Assembly: GCA_016868455.1 (NCBI GenBank)
Contig: VGGV01000010.1
Location: 1 to 64,000, forward strand
Length of the DNA stretch: 64,000 nucleotides
DNA from: Bacteroidota bacterium
GTDB lineage: Bacteria > Bacteroidota > Bacteroidia > Chitinophagales > Chitinophagaceae
Direction of reading: 5' to 3'
A program made the translations under genes and the position numbers. Numbering within the stretch: the stretch's first letter is position 1; each line of letters begins with the position of its first letter. Positions 45,739 through 54,327 of the stretch are shown here, piece after piece. Under the pieces are notes generated by a model. The model was given only the letters and a program-made list of their open reading frames with translations. It was not told the origin of the DNA and did not search any database.

Positions 45739-47793
45739 TTATCTGGGGCTGTATATTTTTTTTGCCTTACTCAGCACTTCAGCCTTATCCAGTGTCATCG
45801 GCTTTGTTTGCTGTGCCTGGAACATTGCCATCTGGTCTTTAAAATGCGGTGAAGAAGGGTGCATCGATGCGCCAAATGTGTTTACCGATTCAATTACCGG
45901 CAGGCTGCCGTCTTTAGGATAGCGAACAAAACAGATATAAGCATCCCCGCCGGTTACTTTGCGCATGCCATTGATGTAGGGTTCCGAAAAAGAGGGTGTC
46001 AATACATCCGGAAAACCCCAGGCTGGTCTGGCATCATCTCCCCTCACCAGTTTTTGCACATCACCCAGCGTTAAATCGGTTTTTCCAAAATGCTTTATCA
46101 TATAATTATATACATATTGGTACGTTTCCACCGCTTCTGTTTTTGTAATTTGCCTGCCTGGAACCCCCTTGAACTTATTGGCCAGGTAATAATAAGTAAG
46201 CAAGAACACAGCAGCGCCTTTACTGCCGGCAGTTGCTTTTTTGTCCCAGGTTTGAAAAGTGGTAATAATATCTTTCAGTTGCGTTATATCACCGGCATTT
46301 ACATTCAGCATACTGTCAATACCATAAGTGTATTTTAGTTGCTGCGGCAATTGCTGATCAAACTTAATTTGTTTAAACCGGTTATAATCTGTTTTATCTC
46401 CATTAATCAATTCTGTAACCCGCTGGCTTCGGTTATTATGATAGGTTTCCCAACCGTCAGTAATGTCAAACTTGTTTTTATCAAGATTGTTTGTTGGATC
46501 GGTAGCCAGAAAAGGAGAGTGATTCGTATTAAACAAATAGCCCGAAGGAGGATTGATGTATTGCGGTAATTCTGTAATTGATTTAAACTCCGTCCACAAC
46601 GTAGCGGAGGTGTTTCCGGGTAAAGTGCTTTTCCAGTTATATTTCGGATCGGGATTGCGGCGGGGCATTTTCCCGTTGCTGATGTAAAAGATGGTATCAT
46701 ACCTGTCTGCATAGGTAATATTGAACATGGGCAGGTGCAGGGGGCGGAGTGCATTGTAAAATTCAGTGAAGTTCCTTGCCTTGTTCATCCGGTAGCACTG
46801 CTCCAGCGCCCTTATGTCCATCAGGGCGGGAACTCTTATGGCAAATACGCCTTTGGCAGTTTTCAATGTGGGGCCGTATTTGCTCCACCAGAATTTTTTA
46901 CCCACAGTAACAGGGATGCCTTTCACTTTCAGTTTTGCTTTTCTTTCTTCCAGGGAAAGCCATTCACCATCGAACCGGTACTGGTTTTTATTGGCCGGAT
47001 TTATCTCTAACTGGTACACATCTATTTTATCCTGGTAATTGATAGTATGCGCCCATCCGAGATTTTCATTGGTTCCGTGAAAGATGAGGCAACCGCCGGG
47101 AAAAAGGCCGCCCAGCATGTTCCATCCCTGTTCACTTTGCAAATGGGCTTCATAAAATGCCACCGGCCCTGTATTGGGCTGGTGTGCATTGATGGCAAGA
47201 AAACTTTCTCCGGTGGTTGTTTTCAGCGAGTTCATGGCAAAAGCATTGGAGCCCTGCGGATTAAAACCCGGGATGGTGGCCACTTTACCTCCGATAATCT
47301 GCGGCAGCACATCATCCACACCGCAAAAAAGACTGATGGAGAAAACAACTGCCGTCATATAATCTTTTTCATCAAAAGGGAAAGCCTGTTTGTATTTCAC
47401 CTCTGCGGGATGGGAATTGGCATACGCATTCAGTCCGGCCACATAACCTTTAATCAATGCGATGAAATCTGGGCTCAGGGTGTTCCACTGTTCCTCCACC
47501 GTTTGCCGGCAGCCCAACAGCTGGATGACATAATCTCCCTCTGCGCCTTTACGGCCCAAAGCAGTTCCGAGTTTTGTTTTCCCTCTCAGTACTACCAGTT
47601 GCAGGGTTTCAAAATCATCTTCTGCATGTGCCCACGCAATGCCGTAAGCCACTTCAGGGTCGGTGGGGGCAAATACATGGGGGATGCCGAAGCTGTCACG
47701 GGCAATGGTGATGTTGGAGGGGTTGATTTGGGCTGAGGTAGTCAGCTCTGTTAACAACAGAACTAAAAGGAAACAAAAAAATGTTTTTTTCAT
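45739..47793 (-). CDS. Penicillin-acylase-family (Ntn hydrolase) protein
   Basis: 684 residues with signal peptide (FFCFLLVLLLTELTTSAQ). The alpha chain region has ITIARDSFGIPHVFA and YGIAWAHAEDDFETLQ. The nucleophile Ser follows the autocleavage site in PQGSNAFAMNS, near residue 177. The beta chain carries GWAHTINYQDKIDVYQLEI and LFNTNHSPF. Members deacylate acyl-homoserine lactones, antibiotics or other amides; the substrate is unknown here. It is probably periplasmic. Confidence 0.92.
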   Translation of the reverse strand: MKKTFFCFLLVLLLTELTTSAQINPSNITIARDSFGIPHVFAPTDPEVAYGIAWAHAEDDFETLQLVVLRGKTKLGTALGRKGAEGDYVIQLLGCRQTVEEQWNTLSPDFIALIKGYVAGLNAYANSHPAEVKYKQAFPFDEKDYMTAVVFSISLFCGVDDVLPQIIGGKVATIPGFNPQGSNAFAMNSLKTTTGESFLAINAHQPNTGPVAFYEAHLQSEQGWNMLGGLFPGGCLIFHGTNENLGWAHTINYQDKIDVYQLEINPANKNQYRFDGEWLSLEERKAKLKVKGIPVTVGKKFWWSKYGPTLKTAKGVFAIRVPALMDIRALEQCYRMNKARNFTEFYNALRPLHLPMFNITYADRYDTIFYISNGKMPRRNPDPKYNWKSTLPGNTSATLWTEFKSITELPQYINPPSGYLFNTNHSPFLATDPTNNLDKNKFDITDGWETYHNNRSQRVTELINGDKTDYNRFKQIKFDQQLPQQLKYTYGIDSMLNVNAGDITQLKDIITTFQTWDKKATAGSKGAAVFLLTYYYLANKFKGVPGRQITKTEAVETYQYVYNYMIKHFGKTDLTLGDVQKLVRGDDARPAWGFPDVLTPSFSEPYINGMRKVTGGDAYICFVRYPKDGSLPVIESVNTFGASMHPSSPHFKDQMAMFQAQQTKPMTLDKAEVLSKAKKIYSPR

Positions 47794-47835
47794 TTCTGAA
47801 AATTAATAAAAGATAATTATACGTCTTTGCATATT

Positions 47836-48703
47836 CTACCGGTGCTTGCTTTGCAAAAACTTATCATGGATTATTTCTTCCATACGCTTGTTGTACACCC
47901 TGCCTTCCCCCCAGGAAATAATATCAATGTACGCAAACGATCTTGTCTGGAAGCGGTCTTTCTCCAGGTGTTTAATGGTAGCAAGCAACTTTTCAAATTC
48001 CGGTTTTAACTGCCGTGGCGAAAGCGGCATTGTCTGCCGTAAAAACTTAAAGATCGCTTCTTCTATCGCTGTCAGGTTTTTCATTTTAGCCATGAAGCGG
48101 TAAACGGATTTGCTGAGTGATTCCATCAGCATATCATTGCCCAGCTCATAATGGCCATCAGGTGCAGCAGGCGGGCATAACACTGCAGGTCGTACCGCAG
48201 GTTCGTATTGTCGTTAATGATTTTCTGCAGGTAATCAATGGATGTACTATAGTCGCCGCTGCCGAAGTACAGCATGGCAAACTTGTAGTTGAGCACCAGC
48301 ACCCGGTGACGGTCGAGAAAAAGATCATATCCCTTCAGTTCCTTTTTAATGGCGGGGATAATGCCAAGTCCCTCTTTAAAGGTGCCCTGCATAAATGCCG
48401 GTTGATGCGGGCCTGGCTCAGGTAAATAAAAGCCTGCATGCGGAAGCTATCATGATCCATTACCCGGCTTGTTTGCGCCAGCTCTTCAAACTGCGTCAGC
48501 GTTTTTTCAAAAGCCCGGTGGTTGTGCAGGTCAAAATGGGCATTCAGCAGGTAATGCATGGCCCTGATGTGATGACTTGTTTCTGCCCTTTTCATCAACG
48601 GGAATTCATCAAACAGGCTCACCAGTTTTTTTGCATAACGGTAATACTGTAAAAAATCCTGCCGGATAAAAGCATACCAGGTATAACTCTGGTACAGGTA
48701 CAT
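47836..48703 (-). pseudogene. TPR-like helical repeat protein, two frameshifts
   Basis: Three consecutive frames together read as one helical-repeat protein: part 1 (from ATG 48703) MYLYQSYTWYAFIRQDFL to QARINRHL; part 2 continues MQGTFKEGLGIIPAIKKELK to YARLLHLMA; part 3 HYELGNDMLMESLSKSVYRF to the natural end IIHDKFLQSKHR. The shifts lie near 48393 and 48155, each equal to one missing base. The frame also has a TAG just upstream of part 1 (about 48729), so the 5' end may be lost as well. Function unknown. Confidence 0.65.
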
Positions 48704-48886
48704 CCGTTCATAAAAACCGGTTTCTTTCTAGGCGCCGCCGGGCAGCTGCTGTGTCATAAACTTGCGGATGGCCTTGGGCGGGTTGCTAATTTTTCCGATT
48801 AAAGCCGTCTGTTGGCCAGGCCATAACGATTAAAGATACTTCTGCCGAATTTTTGATTCTTTATCTTCACAGTTCAATCAGTTTTT

Positions 48887-49375
48887 ATGGCAGTCCGCAT
48901 TTTCATCACCGGTGGCACATTTGATAAGGAATATAATGAAATAACCGGCCGGCTTTTTTTTAAAGACACACATATGCTGGAATTGCTGGAGAAAGGCCGC
49001 TGCAAAGTACCTGTAGAGATACGGACGCTGATGATGATTGACAGCCTGGAAATGACAGATGGCGACAGGTCGCTCATTGCACACCAGTGCCATAGCTGTG
49101 ATGAAACACAGATTGTAGTAACCCATGGTACGGATACGATCGCTGAAACAGCAAGGGTGCTGGCCGAAAAAGTACATCACAAAACCATTGTGCTTACCGG
49201 GGCGATGATACCGATTAAGTTTGGCAGTTCCGACGGGTTGTTTAACCTGGGCAGCGCCCTTGCTTTTGCACAAACCCTGCCAGATGGTGTATATGTGGCC
49301 ATGAACGGACGTTATTTTAACTGGGATAATGTGCGGAAGAATAAGGAAACCGGGGTGTTTGAAGAAATACATTGA
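48887..49375 (+). CDS. Short asparaginase-family protein (N-terminal domain only)
   Basis: 162 residues. It has both catalytic motifs of the asparaginase N-terminal domain: FITGGTFDKEYN with the first Thr, and VVTHGTDTIAETARVL with the TDT triad residues, plus TGAMIPIKFGSSDG. The C-terminal domain of L-asparaginases (about 130 residues) is absent; the end GVFEEIH looks natural, so single-domain asparaginase-like proteins of this kind are probably a real subfamily. The reaction is not certain. Confidence 0.8.
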   Translation: MAVRIFITGGTFDKEYNEITGRLFFKDTHMLELLEKGRCKVPVEIRTLMMIDSLEMTDGDRSLIAHQCHSCDETQIVVTHGTDTIAETARVLAEKVHHKTIVLTGAMIPIKFGSSDGLFNLGSALAFAQTLPDGVYVAMNGRYFNWDNVRKNKETGVFEEIH

Positions 49376-49415
49376 CCGGTAAGCCGGGGTTCATCTGCCT
49401 TTTTTATACGGCATC

Positions 49416-49907
49416 ATGGACAACAATTTTTTTTCATACCTGAGCCGGCTTGAAGTGATGGGCTTCTTTTGGCATACCCGCTTTTATATGCTGTGGTTCA
49501 TGTATTGGGGGGAACAAAAAAGGGGAATAATTTTTTTGGGCAAAGACTAATCCGGCTGTTACCATTAGGTTATGCACTTTGCGCAGTGCTTTACTTTGGG
49601 CTGCAGGTAAGAACACTTTATCCTGATTTTTCCGTCAACAACATCAGTAGTCATTTTAATTACTGGTTAAAAGTATGGGGGCTGCTGGGCCTGATGGGGT
49701 GTGCCGCAAAAAGCGGATAATCATTTCTTTGATAAAAGAACTCTGTGGTCCACCCGGTTCAGAACTCCGGGCTGGCTGTTGATAATAGCTTATAGTATAG
49801 TTCTTAGCGTTTGGGGAAGCCTTATTCATCTCGTATTACAGCTTATAAAAGTCAAAAAAATGGGCAAAAGTACTGCAACCGGTAACCCTGCTTCAACCGG
49901 GGGTTAA
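49416..49907 (+). pseudogene. Multi-TM membrane protein with two compensating frameshifts
   Basis: It starts MDNNFFSYLSRLEVMGFF in one frame, shifts after a T4 run (49467-49470) to PLLYAVVHVLGGTKK and LPLGYALCAVLYFGLQ, and shifts back near 49693-49705 to a C-terminal part with GWLLIIAYSIVLSVWGSL. The first shift is minus one and the second plus one, so the ends share one frame. Three or four TM helices remain. Family not identified. Confidence 0.55.
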
Positions 49908-49937
49908 TTATTATTAAACAAAAATTAAAAACTGTCT

Positions 49938-50309
49938 TTACTTTTTAAGGACATCCTTCAGTGCTGCCGCGGTTTTCTTATCGTTGCCGATAAAAATTTT
50001 ATTACCCGGTATGGTAACAAGCCTTTTTAAAAAAGTATTTTCTTCCAGTATTAACTTCCGGTAATCCTTTTCTTCCAGTTTTTTATCTTTTAAACCCAGC
50101 TCTTTATCCTTCAATGCCCGGCAGCTGAAAAGCGCTTCATAACTGCCGGCCATCTTTTTCATCCGATAGCTATCGGATTCCTCCAGTTGTGCCGGGGTAA
50201 TTTTATCAAATTTTATATCCTGCATATCAAGGGCGGCCGTATCCGCCCCGGTTTTCTTAATAATGGCCTGGCAGGTAGTGCAGTTGCCCAGGTGGTACAT
50301 TTTTTTCAT
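49938..50309 (-). CDS. ArsC/Spx-like thioredoxin-fold protein
   Basis: 123 residues, ArsC-family layout: YHLGNCTTCQAIIKK with a CTTC motif at the redox site, the KKMAGSYEALFSCRA helix and VTIPGNKIFIGNDKK at the end. The CxxC form is like Spx rather than the single-Cys arsenate reductase, so a redox or regulatory role is possible. Residues about 44-50 (ESDSYRM) come from a perfect palindrome inserted in frame. Confidence 0.8.
   Translation of the reverse strand: MKKMYHLGNCTTCQAIIKKTGADTAALDMQDIKFDKITPAQLEESDSYRMKKMAGSYEALFSCRALKDKELGLKDKKLEEKDYRKLILEENTFLKRLVTIPGNKIFIGNDKKTAAALKDVLKK
50161..50178. repeat. Perfect 18-bp palindrome inside the ArsC-like gene
   Basis: ATCCGATAGCTATCGGAT is fully self-complementary. 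Its core matches the imperfect palindrome upstream of recA (27474). It is in frame and encodes SDSYR. Confidence 0.8.
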
Positions 50310-50387
50310 TATGCTGATTCGTTGTTAAAGGCCGGGTGGTTCGGCACGAAGTAAAATGTGTTACTTTGCGGCACTTATTCTTTTAGT

Positions 50388-51116
50388 ATGGGCAAAGATG
50401 AAGTATTCCGGGAAGAGATTGAAAAACCCGGTGATTTTAAGTTCGGCGCCAATGTAGCCAATGTGTTTGATGATATGGTGAACCGCTCTGTTCCCTTTTA
50501 CGCCGAGATACAGCGGATGATGGCTGAACTGGCAGCTAACCATGCGGCTGAGGGCAGTTTTGTATACGATCTGGGCTGCTCCACCGGCACCACCCTGATT
50601 GGTATGGATACGATGGTGGACCCCAATATCCGTTTTATCGGAGTGGACGATTCGCAGGAGATGCTGGATAAATGCAAATCCAAACTGATGGAACTTGGTT
50701 GCTCAAGGCCTTATGAACTGCGCTGCGCCGACCTGTCAAAGGGTATCCGCATCGAAAATGCGTCTGTAGTAGTGTTGTGCCTTACGCTGCAGTTTGTCCG
50801 TCCCATTTACCGGGAGCAGGTGCTAAAAAACATTTTTGACGGGCTGAATCCGGGCGGCGTACTGATATTGGTAGAAAAAATTCTGGCTGAAGAGAGTCAG
50901 TTCAACCGTGACTTTATTGATTACTATTACAATTATAAGCGCCGCAACAATTACAGCGAGCTGGAAATTTCCCAAAAAAGGGAAGCCTTGGAAAATGTGC
51001 TGGTACCGTATAAACTCAGTGAGAATATCACCCTCCTGCGGGACCAGGGCTTCCATCACTGCGAGGTTTTTTTTAAATGGTATAATTTCGCAGGGCTGGT
51101 TGCTACAAAAAAATAA
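50388..51116 (+). CDS. cmoA: Carboxy-SAM synthase-like methyltransferase (CmoA)
   Basis: 242 residues from the ATG at 50388. CmoA-like features: FGANVANVFDDMVNRSVPFY, the SAM loop VYDLGCSTGTTL, IGVDDSQEMLDKCK, LTLQFVRP and a C-terminal FKWYNFAGLVATKK. CmoA makes carboxy-S-adenosylmethionine from SAM and prephenate for tRNA wobble uridine modification. The partner CmoB is not in the window. Confidence 0.85.
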   Translation: MGKDEVFREEIEKPGDFKFGANVANVFDDMVNRSVPFYAEIQRMMAELAANHAAEGSFVYDLGCSTGTTLIGMDTMVDPNIRFIGVDDSQEMLDKCKSKLMELGCSRPYELRCADLSKGIRIENASVVVLCLTLQFVRPIYREQVLKNIFDGLNPGGVLILVEKILAEESQFNRDFIDYYYNYKRRNNYSELEISQKREALENVLVPYKLSENITLLRDQGFHHCEVFFKWYNFAGLVATKK

Positions 51117-51130
51117 TATTGTAAACTCTC

Positions 51131-51265
51131 AAAAAGCAAATACCAAGAAACAAAAAAGTTCCAAATATTAAATCCAGAAAGACTGCCTCTGTTATTCAGG
51201 AATATTTTTAATCTTTTTTTTGATTTGTGATTTATTTGGTACTTGTTTCTTGTATTTTGGAATTT
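51131..51265. repeat. Imperfect long inverted repeat
   Basis: The left arm (about 51137-51175, with CAAATACCAAGAAAC) and the right arm (about 51228-51265, with GTTTCTTGTATTTTGG) are partly complementary over about 38 bp, leaving a 50-bp centre. It fills the gap between cmoA and the methyltransferase gene. Confidence 0.55.
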
Positions 51266-51278
51266 ATCTTTCCGGCAC

Positions 51279-52001
51279 ATGATTAAAATCGGCAATTTCT
51301 TTTTCAGGTACCGCAACTGGATATTCATTCTCTTTTATGCCGCCTTGTTAATTCCTTCCTGGCCGCTGTTTTCTTCCGGTCAGTTCGGCAGCAGTTATTA
51401 TATCTGGCCGGTAGCAATCGGCTTGTTCACCACCTGCCTGGGGCAATTGACCCGGGGGCTGACCATCGGGCTTGCCTATATCGTTCGCGGAGGTAAAGAA
51501 GGTAAACCCTATGCTGAGGGATTGGTAACCGACGGTATTTTTAATCATTGCCGCAATCCTTTATATGTGGGCAACATACTGATGCTGCTGGGAGTAGGTA
51601 TACTTGCTAACTCCTTATTCTATGTGGCGGTGATGATTCCTGTCTTTCTGTTCATCTACCAGGCCATTGTGCTGGCAGAAGAAAATTTTCTGCGGGGGAA
51701 ATTCGGCCGTGGTTTTGATGAGTATTGCAAAAAAGTTAACCGCTGGTGGCCCCGGCTTGCAGGAATTGGGAAGACCCTGGGCAGCATGCAGTTCAGCTGG
51801 AAAAGATGGATACTGAAAGAACACACCACGCAGTTCATCTGGCTCTGTGGTATTGTTTTAATACTGCTGCTGAGCTATCCTCAACTAAGCGGCTACAATA
51901 CAGACCGCCGTAACCTTCTGCTGGGAATCATACCGGGTTTGCTGCTGCTGTTGTATGTTTTTATCCGCTTCCTGAAAAACACCGGCCGGTTCAAAGAATA
52001 A
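51279..52001 (+). CDS. Isoprenylcysteine carboxymethyltransferase-like membrane protein
   Basis: 240 residues from the ATG at 51279, with about six TM helices. The C-terminal SAM-binding motif of the ICMT/PEMT group is present: LVTDGIFNHCRNPLYVGNIL, AEENFLRGKFGRGFDEYC and VNRWWP. Members methylate lipids or isoprenylated groups; the substrate is unknown. Co-orientation with cmoA is noted, though a large inverted repeat separates them. Confidence 0.85.
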   Translation: MIKIGNFFFRYRNWIFILFYAALLIPSWPLFSSGQFGSSYYIWPVAIGLFTTCLGQLTRGLTIGLAYIVRGGKEGKPYAEGLVTDGIFNHCRNPLYVGNILMLLGVGILANSLFYVAVMIPVFLFIYQAIVLAEENFLRGKFGRGFDEYCKKVNRWWPRLAGIGKTLGSMQFSWKRWILKEHTTQFIWLCGIVLILLLSYPQLSGYNTDRRNLLLGIIPGLLLLLYVFIRFLKNTGRFKE

Positions 52002-52013
52002 TTGTTTCTGTTT

Positions 52014-52140
52014 CAAGACACAAGACCCCCGGCACTGATCCCCGGCTTCGGGGCATTCCTTTCCGGTCTTCGTAAACATTGCCCGGTTGTATTTGTTACT
52101 TTTGATCATCCGAAGTCCCGTCTTAGCGGGACGAAGGAGG
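52014..52140. repeat. 5' region of nfu with hairpins and a possible promoter
   Basis: Two hairpins are visible: CCCCGGCTTCGGGG at about 52038-52051 and GTCCCGTCTTAGCGGGAC at about 52114-52131. Between them TACTTTTG (52097-52104) fits the -7 consensus but no TTTG is found at the right spacing. The second hairpin would lie in the nfu leader. Confidence 0.45.
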
Positions 52141-52163
52141 AACAGTATTTAAAAAAGAGTGTT

Positions 52164-52760
52164 ATGATCAAGACAGGTAACCCTATCATCAGCATTTATA
52201 CTGAAATGACTCCCAACCCGGAGACGATGAAATTTGTAGCCAATAAACTTCTTTATCCCGGCAAGAGCATAGATTTTCCTGATGCGGAAAGCGCCAGGCC
52301 TTCACCGCTTGCGACTGAGTTGTTTGGTTTTCCTTTTATCAAAGCCGTATTTATTGCCAGTAATTTTGTAACGCTGACCAAAATTGCAGAAACGGACTGG
52401 CAGGATGTGATCCCTTCTGTTCGCCAGTTCCTGAAAGATTACCTCGAAGAAGGCAAAGCCATCATCAACGAGGAAGAACTGGCCTCGGTGAAAAAAGAAA
52501 GCAGCAACGAAGTGAGTGCCGATGATGATGATGTGGTAAAAAGAATAAAAGAATTGCTTAATAATTACGTACGACCTGCTGTGGAAATGGACGGCGGCGC
52601 CATCCAGTTTAAAAGCTATGACGACGGTGTGGTGAACCTGATGCTGCAGGGTAGCTGCAGCGGCTGCCCCTCATCTATGATTACTTTAAAAGCCGGCATA
52701 GAAGGAATGATGAAGCGGATGATTCCGGAAGTGAAGGAAGTGGTGGCAGAGGCGGAGTAA
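52164..52760 (+). CDS. nfu: Fe-S scaffold protein Nfu
   Basis: 198 residues from the ATG at 52164. The N-terminal Nfu-N domain (IYTEMTPNPETMKFVANKLL, FPFIKAVFIASNFVTLTK) is followed by an acidic linker and a NifU C-terminal domain: VRPAVEMDGGAIQF and the cluster CSGCPSS. It receives and passes on Fe-S clusters. It is single and not near suf or isc genes. Confidence 0.94.
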   Translation: MIKTGNPIISIYTEMTPNPETMKFVANKLLYPGKSIDFPDAESARPSPLATELFGFPFIKAVFIASNFVTLTKIAETDWQDVIPSVRQFLKDYLEEGKAIINEEELASVKKESSNEVSADDDDVVKRIKELLNNYVRPAVEMDGGAIQFKSYDDGVVNLMLQGSCSGCPSSMITLKAGIEGMMKRMIPEVKEVVAEAE

Positions 52761-52778
52761 AATCCCCAGCCCCTAGAG

Positions 52779-52799
52779 CCTGCCTGCCGGGCAGGCAGG
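52779..52799. repeat. Palindrome family C
   Basis: CCTGCCTGC and GCAGGCAGG flank a 3-base centre. The same words occur at 13226-13244. It lies between nfu and the convergent dehydrogenase gene and could act as hairpin for both. Confidence 0.7.
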
Positions 52800-52834
52800 G
52801 GGAGCAACAAGCAGGCATTTCATTTGGCGCTTTT

Positions 52835-53950
52835 TCATTGCATTGATTTTTTCCAGATTACATTTCTTTCCAGGAGGTATTCCAGTACAAAATCAAAACA
52901 TTCTTTATACTTTCCCACCAGTTCAGGAGGGAAAACACCTTTTTCATTAAACATTCCGAGAGCAATCAAATTCACAGCAGCCGTGCAGGTGTAGCCTGTT
53001 GTTCTTGCCATGGAAGAGATTTTTGTTTCTTTATCGTAGTAGTCAAGCAGGTTCCATTCAATTGCTTTGCCCTCACCGTGCAGCAGCACTTTCATCACGG
53101 TCAGTTCTTCTTCCTCCAGGCCCAGCTTCCACTCATGGAATAAGATCTGCGAAGTAACCTGCAGCGGTGAAACGTTCACTCCATTTACTTCTATTGGTTT
53201 TTCGCTGAAGAAATTACTTTCTTTCAGTGAAAGGATAATATCAACATGGCCGGGATAACGAAGTGTTTTTTCTTTCTGGTTCCTGATATGCGGCATGGTG
53301 TAAAGCAAAGAACGAAGGCCATCGGTATTAAAGGCTTCCAGTGTGCCCACTTCGTCAAAGTGAATCCACTCCACTTCGCTTAATGCCGGTTTGGTTACGA
53401 TAAACCCATTTTCCATCAGCCTTGCCGGTCTTGTATATTCTTCTATCACATCGGCAGGTGAGAACGGCGCTTTATACTGAAAGGGTTTCTTTCTTACTTT
53501 GGGCAGGCCGCCTACATAAATTTCCAGCGCATTAATTTTCATTTCATCATTGCAGCGGCCGATAATGAAATTACTCATGCCGGGCGATACGCCGCAATCG
53601 GTAATAACGGTTACTTTTTTTTCTTTTGCCAGTTTATCCAATTGGAGCACCTCTTCGGGAAAGAAAGAAATGTCAACGATGTCTTTTCCGCAATTGATAA
53701 CGGCTTCCAATGATTTATAACCCATAAAGCCCGGTACGGCGGTTACCACCAAATCAAACGGAGCAAGTAGTGCTAAATATGATGAATAATCTTTTAAATC
53801 GGCTTTCTTTGTTTCGATGCGGGGATTTCTTTTGCTGAGTAAAGTCAGGTTGTTTTCATTCACATCAAATGCAGTGACATGATGCCGTGATGCCAGATCC
53901 AATGCAATGGCGCTGCCGACCATTCCGGCGCCGAGGACTGCGGTTTTCAT
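52835..53950 (-). CDS. Saccharopine dehydrogenase-like oxidoreductase
   Basis: 371 residues. The Rossmann start is KTAVLGAGMVGSAIALDLAS, with VTAFDVNENNL next. Later TDCGVSPGMSNFI, VGGLPKVRKKPF, GTLEAFNTDGLRSLLYT and the MARTTGYTCTAAVNLI motif match the saccharopine dehydrogenase/lysine-6-dehydrogenase group. It probably oxidises an amino acid derivative with NAD(P). Two remnant copies of its first 40 codons lie about 0.7 and 1.7 kb upstream. Confidence 0.9.
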   Translation of the reverse strand: MKTAVLGAGMVGSAIALDLASRHHVTAFDVNENNLTLLSKRNPRIETKKADLKDYSSYLALLAPFDLVVTAVPGFMGYKSLEAVINCGKDIVDISFFPEEVLQLDKLAKEKKVTVITDCGVSPGMSNFIIGRCNDEMKINALEIYVGGLPKVRKKPFQYKAPFSPADVIEEYTRPARLMENGFIVTKPALSEVEWIHFDEVGTLEAFNTDGLRSLLYTMPHIRNQKEKTLRYPGHVDIILSLKESNFFSEKPIEVNGVNVSPLQVTSQILFHEWKLGLEEEELTVMKVLLHGEGKAIEWNLLDYYDKETKISSMARTTGYTCTAAVNLIALGMFNEKGVFPPELVGKYKECFDFVLEYLLERNVIWKKSMQ

Positions 53951-54052
53951 TTGGTGAAGTTATTGAAAAATGAGGAGGGGCGCAAAGGGTAGCAAGAAAC
54001 AAAAGGGCGGGCACTAATTGTACCCACCCTTTGAAAGATTATTTCGTCTGCT

Positions 54053-54277
54053 TCATAAATGTTTGCTGTGAAGCTTTTTTAGATTAGTCTTTGCATCAAA
54101 GTTTTTTACAAATCCGCTTTTCTCTCCTTTGATAAGGGCCTGGGCTGTTTTTTTCTTTTTAGATTGCTTTAGTTTATACTGCTTAATATATTCAATGATG
54201 GCTGCCTTTTCTTTCTTTGTCAATCTCTGGCTTTTAATTATGAAGTCAATTCCTTTGGGTTCTTTAATGAGTCCCAT
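54053..54277 (-). CDS. Small Lys-rich protein of unknown function
   Basis: 74 residues: MGLIKEPKGIDFIIKSQRLT, a helical Lys-rich middle (YIKQYKLKQSKKKKTAQ) and KTNLKKLHSKHL. The GLIKEP start recalls small Bacteroidota antitoxin-like proteins. No toxin gene is adjacent. Low-complexity content makes it uncertain. Confidence 0.45.
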   Translation of the reverse strand: MGLIKEPKGIDFIIKSQRLTKKEKAAIIEYIKQYKLKQSKKKKTAQALIKGEKSGFVKNFDAKTNLKKLHSKHL

Positions 54278-54327
54278 AAGCTATTTTTTTACCATACAAT
54301 TTACAAATAAGTGGAATAATTCTGAAA

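Noticed and set aside
53385-53415. KPALSEVEW peptide in the dehydrogenase, resembling translated palindromic repeats known from other genomes
   Set aside because: Family members have a similar native sequence just before GTLEAFNTDG, and no hairpin is formed by the DNA, so it is ancestral protein sequence rather than an insert.
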